Positions 34,491-45,791 of a stretch of DNA of 64,000 nt are shown piece after piece (the first letter of the stretch is position 1; each line of letters begins with the position of its first letter). The DNA is taken from assembly GCF_035083965.1 (NCBI RefSeq), contig NC_089722.1, positions 39,789,958 to 39,853,957 of the forward strand. Reading direction: 5' to 3'. Below the pieces are notes generated by a model. That model did not search any database. It worked only from the letters and a program-made list of their open reading frames with translations, and was not told the DNA's origin. Origin of the DNA: Branchiostoma lanceolatum (Eukaryota; Chordata; Leptocardii; Amphioxiformes; Branchiostomatidae). A program made the position numbers and the translations under genes.

Positions 34491-35241
34491 CAGCAGTAGT
34501 TGTCATGCCTGTATTATGTTGTATCTTATTTAATTGATTACGTAACTGGATAGTGAGTGTGTGTGAGTGTGACTGTGTGTGTGTGTAAGTACAGTGTACA
34601 TGTATTTCTTTCACTTCTCCCATAAACAAATGTGTCTTTCGTTGAAATACTAGTAGGTTACTGAACTCGTTGATGTAAATGCCCTATGAAAGGCCACTAA
34701 GATTAAATCGCTCTCGAAGACACAGCATTTCACTACGATAAGATAATTTTCTTTGAGTGAGAATATAACAACAGTGAACTCAACCGTTTCATAATTTGGG
34801 CTGGAGACAGATACCCGGTACATGTTTTGTCATAGAGGCACATAGACGTGACATGAGAGACACCTAGCGGCGGGTCTCCATAACACAGACAATTCACTTC
34901 CGGGTAGGAGAATCTTGTTTTTCTTGATAAATGTTGTTTAATTTGCAAAGTGATTATTTTCTATTAATTTTACCAGCACTAGCGATAAAAAGCAACAGAA
35001 CAGATCGACAATCCGATCCTCAGATATAGGAGGAACTTCAAAAACGGAAATTCGCGACCTGTTAGCGTACATGCACCTGTCGAGGCTTCGAATGAAATCA
35101 TTTGGTAAAAGAGACGAAAAACGTCAAAAATATGGAACGCTTCACGAATTTGCGTGTCATCCTTGCGCCTGATTTTACGCAATGGTCGAGTCAAATTTTA
35201 GAAGAATTTAGAAGAAGTTAGAATCTAAAAAGGTATGTTTC

Positions 35242-35477
35242 AGCCAATCAAAACCTCCTTGAGCCAATCAAGTAGCGGGATTTTATTCTAACTTTCAAAA
35301 CTTCAACCAATCAGTGTGCACCATTCTCATGACGTAACAAACCTCGCAGAAACTCAGGGAAGCGAGGAAAATCCTGTTCCCGGGATGGTGTGTTACGGGC
35401 TTCTGCTCGTCTATCGTCTCCTTTGTGGATATTTTGGACTTTTGTGGCGGTCAACTTGGCTTCAGGAACCGCGAAAG
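35242..35477 (+). promoter_or_regulatory. CCAAT-box promoter and possible first exon of transposase-like gene 1
   Basis: Three CCAAT boxes in the same orientation: AGCCAATC at 35242 and 35262, and ACCAATCAG at 35306. A non-coding exon may run from about 35340-35390 to GCGAAAG|GTTTGT at 35477. The first two boxes are the direct repeats flanking a 13-bp CAAAACCTCCTTG insertion. No TATA box is seen. Confidence 0.45.
35249..35261. repeat. 13-bp insertion between duplicated CCAAT boxes (copy E)
   Basis: CAAAACCTCCTTG is flanked by exact 7-bp repeats AGCCAAT (35242-35248 and 35262-35268). It has the CAA/TTG ends and right half of the palindromic insertions at 18842 and 19737, with the left half missing. 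Confidence 0.55.
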
Positions 35478-36171
35478 GTTTGTGGAGTTTGTACATTCTT
35501 ATGTTATCATTTTTTGGGTGCGGAATTTGTCTGCTAAAGCCAACTTTATCGGGAGAATATGCATGCTTGTTTGGTGGACGATAAAAACAATGACGCGTAC
35601 ACTGTCAAAAATACCCCGAAAATCTGATCTTATCGTTCTAATCCTACGAAAATCCATCCATCTACAGTAGTATCTGTGTACATGATATGTTGGCAAGGAA
35701 TCTTACCAAGTTTGATATGGATGGCTGCGGTTTTTCACTGTTAGATTTGTTGTTGTCTTCGGCATATTTATTCATAAAAAAGATGGCTCCTTCATATTTA
35801 TCACCATCGACTCATGCCATGTCATGCATTTCTTAGATGTCAGTTTGGCTCATTACTATTGTTAAGAAGCTTTTCACCGGTGCAGGATGTATGTTAAAGG
35901 TAAGGTGTACAAGAGTTGTATTCTAGAGAAAGTTTGACCCAAATTGATGAAAACACAGGCGTGAAACCATAAGTAGGTCATGTCAAACTCGCGCCGGGAA
36001 CATCTGGCATTCATTTACTCCAGCTCAAAACAATAACAACAGATCTTGACATTGAAAGTGAAAGTGAGAGATGCATTAGATGACACATTTTAGCCGAACT
36101 GGGTTGAATAATTTGCGATAGAAGATAGGCTAGTCGGCCAGAGAAAGTCTTATGTTTAGTTTGTGCAGTTT

Positions 36172-36456
36172 ATTTCAAAAGTTTGGGGATTTACGGTAAT
36201 CCCCTGTTTTCGTAGCGGTGACGCTCCAAGCAGAGGTTGTGTTGTGGGAGGTATTTGACGTGTTTTTAGGCAAGTTTGTCGGGCTCTCTAATTTGCACGG
36301 GTTCCTTAATTCGTCTGGCGACATATAGACAACGGTACAAAATAGAAAGTCTGACAAACTCGCCTAAAAACACGTCAAAAACTTCCCGCAGCCTCTGCTT
36401 GGAGCATTACACCGCTACGAAAACAAGGGGATTACCGTAAATCCCCAAACTTTTCA
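36172..36456. repeat. Foldback element, about 285 bp
   Basis: The left arm AAAAGTTTGGGGATTTACGG continues TAATCCCCTGTTTTCGTAGC and CGCTCCAAGCAGAGG. The right arm is its inverted copy, ending CCGTAAATCCCCAAACTTTT. The arms run to about 120 bp with good identity, leaving a loop of about 60 bp. In intron 1 of transposase-like gene 1. Confidence 0.8.
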
Positions 36457-36763
36457 ATCTTGTATTTGTAAGGTACTTTCTGTCGAAATCTACCCCGTTT
36501 GTTTCCTAAAATTTGTTCTTAATGTATGACTTGAAAAGGTATTTTGAGTTAAAGTTTAACTCTGGGAATGGGATGAAGCTGGTGTATATACATCCTTGGT
36601 GCATGTGCACCTGTGTGCACCCCAAATTGGAGCTGTACACCTAATTTTTGACTGTTATGTGTATGTTTCACTAGTAATAATAATGTTAATCCACAAATCA
36701 ATAGTGTAAGTACAATGCTTGATAAACAGCTTTTTAATTCTAATTCTCTGTTCCTTCCCAGTC

Positions 36764-39700
36764 ATGGCATCACAATGCAATGTAGAGTCAGGTCAGGTAC
36801 GTTTCACTCTGTTACTTGAACATTAGGCCATAGCAAGTAAATTTTATGGATGACATCCTCCGCAGACTCAACAATTAATGAGATAGGGCGGAAAAAAGTC
36901 CTGACGAGACTTCGAGCTTGCGTGAAAGAAAGGCTCTACCTGTACTGTTGTATAGGATAACAAATATGATTTGGAACAAAACATAAGCATCCACACACTA
37001 GATAGATCATCTGTTAATTTTCTGACATAACAATGTCATTGACCAATTCTTCTCATTGATCTATTTCACTACAGTTACCCAACGTGCGAAGACTTGCTGG
37101 AGGGGGGCTAGTGTTGGAGCCAACTCAAGCAGCTATTGTAGCTGGCACTTGCAGGACAGAGCAGGCTCAACTTATGCCAGGCACCATCCATTTTGGGAAG
37201 TACAGGGGACTCACTTACACATGGCTATGTGAACACGACATGGGCTATGTGGTTTCACTCATTGCAAGCCACCAGCGAGAGCGGGTGAACAACAAGTCCC
37301 AGTCTTGCCTTATGGAGAACAAGGATGACCTTGCCAACTTTGCACTGCAAGTTCCCGGGGTTTCAGTAGCTGTCAGGGAGAGGAGGCGCAGAGACGACCT
37401 GAACAGATCACCACAGGAACCTGTGAACCTGCGAGGTCAAACACTTCTCCGGTTTGGCAAGTTTTCCAAGAGGACATGGGAGGATGTTTACCAGAATGAG
37501 AAGGGGTATGTACCTGTACAGAATATCTGTACTCTAATCCTACCATCACAGACACAGACCTTAAGCTACAAGCCACAGCCACTGAAAATGGTGTGTAATG
37601 ACTGGTCTCTTTTTTTCTCTCTTCACAAGGTATGTGAAATGGATTGAACGAGAGAGCCCAAGCAGAGGAAGTCCTATGGCCTCATTCAAGGAGTTCATTG
37701 AGAGACGAAGGCATTCAGCCCAGGTAAGTCTTTTACAAAGTTTTGCTTCCATGGTGTGCATACAACTGCTAAACAAAGACATGTGACAAAAGTAGAGTTG
37801 AAAAGATGCTTCTTCATTTTAGATCTTCATTGTAAGACTCTGTTCCCACCCTGCAGAAAGTTTCCTCGGTGCTGCCAAGTCAGGTGACGCCACAGCCAAC
37901 AGTACCAGTACAGAGAAGGATGACACCACGTGCAGCGACCTCAGCTCTGCTCACCCTACAGTCTACTCATTCTCACAGGCGGTTGGCACAGCCTAGCCCC
38001 CCCAGACGGGTGAGAGCACAGCCAGATACATTGATCTTTACTCTGCATCTATTTTTATGTTTCTATAAACTGTACTTTGTATGACGTTGATGCTTCAAAC
38101 TCTGGTAGGATGTACAGTGTGTACATCTTTGATCTTGTAAATGTCAGCTTGTTCACACAGAGATGATCTGTCCTGGCTTGTTTTATGCTGGCTTGTTTTG
38201 TGTATGCTAAAACTGTATTGCTACCCTCCAGGTGTGGTCATCACAAGCCGTTGTGTCATCCCCTTCTGCCAGCAGCACAGTCACATCCCCTTCTGCCAGC
38301 AACACAGTCTCATCCCCTACTGCAGCCAGCACAGTCTCATCCCCTACTGCAGCCAGCACAGTCTCATCCCCTACTGCAGCCAGCACAGTCTCATCCCCTA
38401 CTGCAGCCAGCACAGTCTCATCCCCTACTGCAGCCAGCACAGTCTCATCCCCTACTGCAGCCAGCACAGTCTCATCCCCTACTGCAGCCAGCACAGTCTC
38501 ATCCCCTACTGCAGCCAGCACAGTCTCATCCCCTACTGCAGCCAGCACAGTCTCATCCCCTACTGCAGCCAGCACAGTCTCATCCCCTTCTGCCAGCAGC
38601 ACAGTCTCATCCCCTACTGCAGCCAGCACAGTCTCATCCCCTTCTGCCAGCAGCACAGTCTCATCCCCTTCTGCCAGCAACACAGTCTCATCCCCTTCTG
38701 CCAGCAACACAGTCTCATCCCCTACTGCAGCCAGCACAGTCTCATCCCCTACTGCAGCCAGCACAGTCTCATCCCCTACTGCAGCCAGCACAGTCTCATC
38801 CCCTACTGCAGCCAGCGGAGTGGCTTCCCAGAGAGATGAAGTGAGTTTCTCTCTTTGTTTACTGTCATTAGTATCATTTTGCATGTTCGATTCCTGATAT
38901 CCTGTGTTTCCTTTTGGAACTAATAAATATGTCTACAGTTGTGCAGTAGAACACTTAATCAAGGGTGGTGGGATTTGAAAATGACAGGTATTTGGCATGT
39001 TTAATTTCCCCATTTTACCTCAGAATCCAAGTTCAATCATAATCATACAGTTCTTCACTTTATCACCTCAGGTACTACTTCCCCAAATATGGAAGAAGAC
39101 ACTGCCAGTGGAACAGTGGAGATGGGTAGGGAAGGCTTTGTTCCGACCGGACAAGAACAACAAGCCGCAGCTGGTTCGTGATCTGCAGCTGTGGTGGTAT
39201 CCCCCTCAACCAACCCTTCAGCACCTCCAACCCCCTGCCAGCCCTGAGCCGTACTTCCGAAGGCCTTTGTTTCTTTGGATGCCGTACCGCATGTGGGCAG
39301 TGCGGCTGAAGTGTGTGGGAGCAGACTGTAGTGGGGACAGGTTTGTAAAAGTTTTACCTCTCCTGAGTGACTTGTGAGAAGACACTTTACCACATAATTT
39401 GAAAATGTCCAGTCATTTGTGCTGATCACTGCCTATGTCTTCCATCCAAGGTTAACCAGCGCAGGGTTGTACAAGACTGTAAGAAAGGTCCTCGATGTCG
39501 ATGGCTTTTACTTCATGGCTACCGAATACCTTGAGTGTTGTGAGTGCAGGAAGAAGGTGGCAGCCTGGTCTGGCGATATTTTGCAGCAGTTAAGTCCAGG
39601 GCACTTCAGCCAATTCCCAGCCATCTTGACATACAGGTAAATATTACCTGCATTGGTTTTCTAAGTTCCTTGCTAAAGTCAGGCATGCAAAAACATTACT

Positions 39701-42700
39701 TTTGCTTTCTACTTCGCGATACTTAAAAGTGTTGTTGACGTTGATCTCAACTTTTAACAAGTAGCCATTTGTGTACCAAATTTGTAGGAGTTATTCATAG
39801 TGCTTTAACAGGGAGACCGTTTAAGTACACCTTCTGTTTCAATGGTGTGTTCCAGGTACTCCTGCGACCTGAAAGTCCTGCGGTTACTAAGACAAAGGTC
39901 CATGGGCAACAGTGTTGCTCTACTCAGGAACCAGGTGCATGAGCAACACAGTGAAGTCTACCTCCAGAGGTGTCTCCAGTACCTTTCCGACTGTGCCCGG
40001 TTCTTTGGTGGACTGGTAGAGCGGCCACAGTGCACGAAACCACCAGCAATGCCCGAAGTGCCACGTCCCCAATGGCTCCTGTCTGTCTTTGCCAGGGATG
40101 TCCTCATGAGGCTCAATGAGGTGAAGGCGAAAGTTACATCGACTTTCGGCAATATCCTTAAAATGGACTCCACTAAGAAGGTCCGTAATCTTCCAGTATT
40201 TCCTTACTTGTGTTTTGATATGCCTGGCATTAATGGTTCTTGCATCTTATATCTGGATTTTTTTGTTCCCTTTACTGCCCTGTAGACTTTGTATGTGGCA
40301 ATTGTACCCTAGAGGAGTAGCTACATTTGTGTAAAAAGGCTAGAACACAACAAGTGAGTACAAGGGTAATCATTTTCTGTATGTCATAAAACACTATACC
40401 CTAAATTGTGAATATCAGACCTAACTGAGTAGTTTTTTCTTTGTGTATTCACAGGTGACCAAGAAGCTAGCGGGAGCTGCAGCTGGGACAGCAGGTTGGG
40501 CTACCAATGTCGGAAACGAGTATGGACAAGTCCTGGTGTCTGTGCTCACAGCAACTGAGGGAGACGGGCTTAGGTCCATGGGGGAAGGACTGGTCAGAAG
40601 GTACAAAGAGGCAGGCGAGCGTCCACCCAGTGTACTCTACGTAGACAGGGACTGCTGTTCTGCGAAGGCACTCTTTCCAGGATGGGATGACTTGATGGTT
40701 CGCCTTGATGTGTGGCATTTCATGAGAAGGTTGGCTACAGCGTGCAACACAGAGAGTCATCCCCTGTATGCAAGCTTCATGTCCTCACTGTCAAGGTGTC
40801 TATTTGAGTGGGATGCAGCAGACCTCAACCTTTTGCTGAAAGCAAAACAAGCAGAGTTGGTGAAAGAGGGGAAGGGTTCCTGTGATCCTGCACAGTTGTT
40901 AACAAAAAAGGAGCTTGCTCTGCACGTTCGTCGCAGGACTCGGGGTGTGGCGGAAACAACTCGCCTCATCTCAGAGCTGATTGACACGTACAGCAGCGAG
41001 AAGGGAGCAGACACGACGGGGCTGCCCCTCCTGGACGACAACAGAATCCGCAAGGTGTGGGAAGAGCAGAAACGACATGTTGCCTGTCTACAGGATCCAC
41101 AGGATGTCCAACTGTACATCACTACTGGTCAGCTAAAGAAGGGGGGAGTTGTGCTGCCAACCTACAGGTGTAGCAGGGGGTCCACGTCTCTGGAGTCGTT
41201 CCACTTACATCTGCAGAGGTTTATACCAGGTGAGTTCAGTTCACTTCTTACTGATCTATATTGATTGGAATTTGCTGACAAATCTTGCATTCCGAGTTTG
41301 TTTTGCATTTGACAATGTTGTAACACATATGATATACTTCCATGTGTTTTAGGTACAAGTGCCAGTGCAAGCCACCTTCAGGCATACTTGCTTGAAGGAC
41401 TAGTACGCTGGAACGAGGACCGGGCAGTAGCAGCAGTTCAGGGTGATGCTCCTTCCCTGCGGTCCTACAGTGGCTGGCTTCGTGCTGCAGTTAACAAGGC
41501 CAGTGGCACGGTGTTGGGCCACAACATCTGCACAGACTACACAAAGCCTGGCAAGTACACAGGTAAGTAATTCCTGTTCTTTTTTGGAATGATTCATAAC
41601 ATGTATGCAGAGGTAGTGTATGCAGAGGTACAGCTTTTCGATAAAGAAAGGAAGAAACGTCTGCTTCTTGTTCTTATTTTGCAGGAGAGTTGTTCGGCAT
41701 TGAGTACTTGTATTCGCAGACGGGCAGGCATTTGGAGGCTGTTAGTCTGAACCCCGATGTGCCAGATGGTGTGGAGGGGGAAGATGAGGAAGATGAGGGG
41801 TTTGAAGACATGCGGGATGAGGTGGAAGACCCCACCATTTCTGCCATTGGTATGTACATGGTAGAGTCTGCATTGTTTTGCCCTAACAGTTTAGGAAAAG
41901 TTCTCTAGAGTTTATGTTAAATGCCCTTGTTTGCATCTAAATGATAGAGCCCTTAAGTTTCTAATTAGTGACTATATGTAGCATCAATCCATCTAAGTGT
42001 TTTGTTTCTTGTTACATGTCTGTCTTCAGTGTCTCAGGACAGTGAGAAGTCTCCTGACAGAGAGGAGTTGCAGGACAGCGGGGTCCAGACTCAGGACACT
42101 ATGGAGTCTCACTCTCAGGACACAGGGGAATTTCAGGACATAGCAGAGGCCTCCAGCAGTTATCAAGATGTAAGTGAAGTCTCAAAGAAAGAAGGCATGT
42201 CCTGTTTTCATTTTCTGACAAGACTATAATTATGATGAAAGGAGTAAGCAACAAAGATGGTATTGTTGTTTATTTCATTGTTGATAGACAGACTCTTGTT
42301 CATGACTGTTCCAGGAAGCCCATGCTTTCAATGATGCCTCTGGCTACCACCAAGTTCAGCGCCTAGCCAGTGCCCTGGTCAAGCTACGAGATGAAAGCCA
42401 CCTGGCAGACGTCCAGGTGGAGGAACTCATCAGATTATGGAGCTGCCTTCCGGAGACTGACAAGGAGCGTCTCACCAATGCATCTCGCTATCAGGACAGA
42501 CCGAACAAGGGTCCTTGTAAAGTCACGAAGAAGACTTGTGTCACTCCCAGTGTGGACAGTGTAGAAAGGTGGGTATTGAATATGTGTGCAGCTTTGCTTT
42601 ATGGATGATATGAAGTGTAACAGTAACTTTATATTGAGATGTCTGTGGGCAGCATCATCTTTACTTCCCTGAAGTAACAGCCTGGAAGCAGCGCAAGGCA

Positions 42701-43956
42701 TCTTGTGCTGTAACTTTAGCATGTACTATCGGTAATGTGTGTGTGGTCTTCTACCGTTGTATACAGGCGCATGCTTGGAGAGAGCGCAGGACCTGCACAG
42801 TGGCCGGGCACAAGCCGTCTGGTGGAGGCTGTTTGCCTCCAGCTCTGCACCCTGCATCCTGAAGCCACAAAGACTAGAATAAAGACAACAAGTCGGTGGA
42901 CTGCCATCCTCAAAGATTATGGCAAGATCTGCACCTTGTTACAGAGCATCCACAGACTGATGACAGATACACGTCTGCAACTGTACAAGATCAACCACAA
43001 AACGCTCGTGGAGTGGTAAGTGTTTTTATTCAGCACTCAATCTACATTCCCTTAACAGGACATTGAGAGTAGTAACTGACGGTATGATCCTTCATCTTCT
43101 GATTATTTTGGTTGTATTGAAATTTTGTCACCAGCCCCTATTGAGGGATATTGAGGGAAATGCATTTTATCTTATTTTTCTCTTTAAAACCTGTAAACAC
43201 AGACAAAGATTTTATTTCTCTAGGCTCTCTGCATGTCGTACTGAGTGTGTCTGCAATTCTGATGTAGCTTCTTCATGACCCTCTTACCTACTTTGTCCTT
43301 CACATTGGGTATTTTTCAGGTACAAAACACGCAAGCTGGACACAAAGCGACAGAAACTTCTGCAGCGAGTTGACCCGCCCAGTGCCAGCATAGTAGCTGC
43401 CACATCCCTGCCTGATCCACGGCCCCAGCTACAGCAGATGCCTTCATACCAGCAGCAGGCTTTCCAGTATTGCTTCCCGCAGAACACAGCGGGACAAGCC
43501 AGTGTCCACCATGATCCGCCTGTCCGGTATGCTCCGCCAGTGCAGTACAGTGAACCGGTGCAGTGTGGCCTTCCAGTTCAATACGTTCCTTCTGTGCAGT
43601 ATGGAACTCCATTTCAGTTTGTTCGTTCGATGCAGTATGGTCCTCCCGTGCAGTACCATCCTCCGTTCGCGGTCCCGAGTCAGGCTCCAGGAGTGGCTAG
43701 TTGTGTCCCACCTGCTACGGGTGCAGTTCCCGCAACCACAGACTGGTATAGGAGGAAACGGGCGCAGGAATGCCAGCATGGCCAAGTGAAAAGAAAATAT
43801 ATGCGAAAGTCTAGGTGCAACATTTGTTCCAAATGTAACCAGCCCAAAACAAAAGACTATGGCCATAGCAGGTTTGGAAGGGAAACCTTCTGTTCTGCGA
43901 CATCCCCGCAAAGTGTGGAGGAGTGGCTGGCCGAAAAAAGAGCTAAATCTGTGTAG
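36764..43956 (+). CDS. DDE-transposase-like protein, DUF6729 type (gene 1)
   Basis: Fifteen coding exons join in phase to 1,509 residues: 36764-36796, 37075-37505, 37630-37723, 37857-38009, 38232-38840, 39072-39340, 39451-39636, 39856-40180, 40455-41229, 41353-41562, 41685-41849, 42030-42169, 42315-42568, 42767-43015, 43320-43956. Near the N-terminus two F-G-K-[YF] modules (FGKYRGLTYTWLCEHDMGYV, FGKFSKRTWEDVY...GYVKWI) resemble an ExoX-like C-terminal domain. A Ser/Thr/Pro linker (238-440) follows. Then comes a DUF6729-like region (LWWYPPQP, LFLWMPYRMW, CCECRKKVAAWS). The RNase-H-like core has candidate acids Asp696 (LKMDSTKKV), Asp764 or Asp766 (LYVDRDCC) and Glu947 (STSLESFH). An acidic stretch and a terminal zinc motif (Cys1464, Cys1467, Cys1470, His1480, Cys1489) end the protein. 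Such proteins occur in many copies in fish and invertebrate genomes. The frame is intact; whether it is mobile or host-adopted is unknown. Confidence 0.85.
36827..36900. repeat. Single arm of a family H Harbinger-like element
   Basis: After TTA: GGCCATAGCAAGTAAATTTT then ATGGATGACATCCTCCGCAG and AATTAATGAGATAGGGCG, nearly identical to 12286-12350. No matching right arm within about 1 kb. Intronic in gene 1. Confidence 0.65.
38264..38816 (+). repeat. 27-bp coding minisatellite in transposase-like gene 1
   Basis: About twenty copies of a 27-bp unit encoding TVSSPTAAS or TVSSPSASS/N in the gene's frame, within exon 38232-38840. Two sub-types (CCTACTGCAGCC and CCTTCTGCCAGC) are interspersed, and neighbouring units are identical, which indicates recent expansion. 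Long open frames in other phases and on the minus strand are by-products. Confidence 0.95.
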
Positions 43957-44023
43957 GACAAAGTCCAGGACCTAAACCTCAGACAAGCCTAAAACTTGGA
44001 ATTGTAACACGTGGCGCTGTACC

Positions 44024-44182
44024 ATTGTGCCTGAGAAAAGAACTGTTGTTTCCGGTTACCCAACCGACCCTAGAAATTTTCACGCTGACAAAATGTAAAA
44101 AAAGACAGAAAATCCCTTCCTACCAACTTACAATTTTTTCTGGACTTGAACCGGAAACACAACATTATTTCTCCTAGGCCTT
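44024..44182. repeat. Foldback element in gene 1 3' UTR
   Basis: GCCTGAGAAAAGAACTGTTG then TTTCCGGTT on the left, and AACCGGAAACACAACATTAT then TTCTCCTAGGC on the right, form inverted arms of about 30 bp. A relative of the right arm is at 25060-25107 (ACTGTAAACACAACATTTTT ... CTAGGCCT). Confidence 0.6.
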
Positions 44183-44330
44183 GTTCAGACTCTAACAGTT
44201 TGATTCTCCCAATAGCTGTTGTCTTGACAGTGTAGTTCATTATTGTGTTTAGACTTGTATGTTGTACAAACTATCAGAGGCTTATGGTACCGTTATATCT
44301 GTATTCTAACAAGTCATATTTTTGAGAAGT

Positions 44331-44660
44331 TGTTTTGTGTGAAAGATAGTCATATATATGTTTATCTTTTAATGAAACCGCACAGAGATGTATGTATTTG
44401 TTTATTTTTTATTTTTAGGTGATTCAAAAGGATGATATATTAGGCAACCTTTGAAAGGCTCTATGTCTTATGTACTACAGAAACCAGGACAAAGATTATG
44501 GAAAGGAAACTGATATACATTGAAGAAATCACAATTTGAAAGTGATGTTTTTGAGAAGTAGTTTTGTGTGAAAGATAGTCATACATATGTTTATCTTTTA
44601 ATGAAAGCGAACAGAGATATATATATATAGATATATTTATTTTGAAGAAATCACAAAATG
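44331..44660. repeat. Direct duplication of about 80 bp
   Basis: GTTTTGTGTGAAAGATAGTC then ATATGTTTATCTTTTAATGA occurs at about 44331 and again at 44562. The word TTGAAGAAATCACAA is repeated at 44520 and 44641. Confidence 0.75.
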
Positions 44661-45004
44661 ATAATTTGAAGAAACCATTGAGTGGTTTCTCTGTAGATTT
44701 TATGTCAGTGATGTCTTTAATGAACCTTGCAATGATGCATGTTTAGGACTAGGAGTTATAGATTGAAGAGTCCACTTTGGATCTAGTTACTTTATTTTAA
44801 ATCAGTGATGTTTGTACATCTGTCATACTCAAAACAAGTTCTACCTCCACATCTGCTTAGAGATTACTTCAAACACTTGAATAAGAATTAGATGTATTGT
44901 CCGTTTGTAAACCATGGCTCATGTCTCTTCAGTTTGTTGTTAATTTTCACCTTAGATCCATAGCCAATTCAATACTTGAAAGCACAGTCTATATCTCCAA
45001 GTTA

Positions 45005-45060
45005 GGCCATGTTGATTGGATTATATGGATGACATCCTCTGGGAACACCGAAACTGATGG
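45005..45060. repeat. Single arm of a family H-like element
   Basis: After TTA: GGCCATGTTGATTGGATTAT then ATGGATGACATCCTCTGGG. Same module as the Harbinger-like arms at 12286 and 27003. Confidence 0.5.
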
Positions 45061-45077
45061 AAGCGTGCCTTCATTAT

Positions 45078-45083
45078 GAAATC

Positions 45084-45120
<37 letters not shown>

Positions 45121-45175
45121 TTTCTTTCTCGATTTCTCTATCTTTCTCTCTCTTTCCCTTTCTCTCTCTTTCTCT

Positions 45176-45230
<55 letters not shown>

Positions 45231-45232
45231 AT
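45078..45232. repeat. (CTTT)n and (CT)n microsatellites
   Basis: Nine (TTTC) units followed by an imperfect pyrimidine run and about 24 CT repeats. Followed at about 45269 by a retroelement tail, GCAATTAGCCTGCGGGCA. Confidence 0.95.
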
Positions 45233-45365
45233 GACTTGTAGCATGTATTTCCATATACTTGTTTGTCTGCAATTAGCCTGCGGGCATTAATTTTCGATAA
45301 AGTTATTTTAGCTCCAAGCAGATCCAATGGTAGCAAAGACCGTATCCAACTGGCATAAGAAATTG

Positions 45366-45388
45366 TGTGAGTGAGTGAGTGAGTGAGC

Positions 45389-45429
<41 letters not shown>

Positions 45430-45475
45430 TGAGTGAGTGAGTGAGTGAGAGTGATTGAGTGATTGAGAGAGTAAG
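45366..45475. repeat. (GTGA)n-(GT)n-(GAGT)n microsatellite
   Basis: GTGAGTGAGTGAGTGAGCGA, then about 17 GT units, then GAGTGAGTGAGTGAGTGAGA. Simple sequence. Confidence 0.95.
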
Positions 45476-45476
45476 T

Positions 45477-45790
45477 GGACTGGTCCTTTGGTTTAGTCTG
45501 CAAACAGCAGCCAGACGTTCACTCCACTATCTCTGTAGTGTTTCCTACCATAGCCAACCATGAACTGCTCAGATTTCACAAACCAATCCCAACAAGATAT
45601 ACTTTTCAATGCTTTAAAAGCTTGTTTTTATTCGGCGTCAACTCTACCTGTGTCGAATCAACCTCAAGCGATTAATCAGGGTACTGAAGCGCCGACTGGT
45701 GATCCTTGACGGTACTGCAAGCTTGAATCACTAGTCGGCGCTTTTAGTACCATGACTGAACCCATGAGGGGTCTAGGTTATCTACTACTT
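45477..45790. repeat. Dispersed repeat family C, copy 1
   Basis: Shares AGTCTGCAAACAGCAGCCAG, CTCCACTATCTCTGTAGTGT and TTATTCGGCGTCAACTC with 46985-47165. It ends in a palindromic module, GAAGCGCCGACT ... AGTCGGCGCTT (45687-45745). Confidence 0.75.
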
Positions 45791-45791
45791 A

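Larger units (their letters stand above)
33596..35340. other. RPB11 3' UTR and intergenic DNA
   Basis: The RPB11 3' UTR probably runs to about 34510, using AATAAA at 34485-34490. A short (GT)n tract lies near 34555-34590. From 34600 to 35240 I see no conserved frame or repeat pair. Confidence 0.5.

Noticed and set aside
35316..35670. Small plus-strand frames (60-81 residues) downstream of the CCAAT boxes
   Set aside because: Three overlapping frames without motifs. They coincide with the probable non-coding first exon and start of intron 1 of gene 1.
38141..38884. Long frames in the other plus phases (232 and 219 residues) and on the minus strand (225 residues)
   Set aside because: The 27-bp unit is open in several phases, so these are repeats of PYCSQHSLI, LLQPAQSHP and AAVGDETVL. 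Only the TVSSPTAAS phase connects to flanking exons with matching splice phases.
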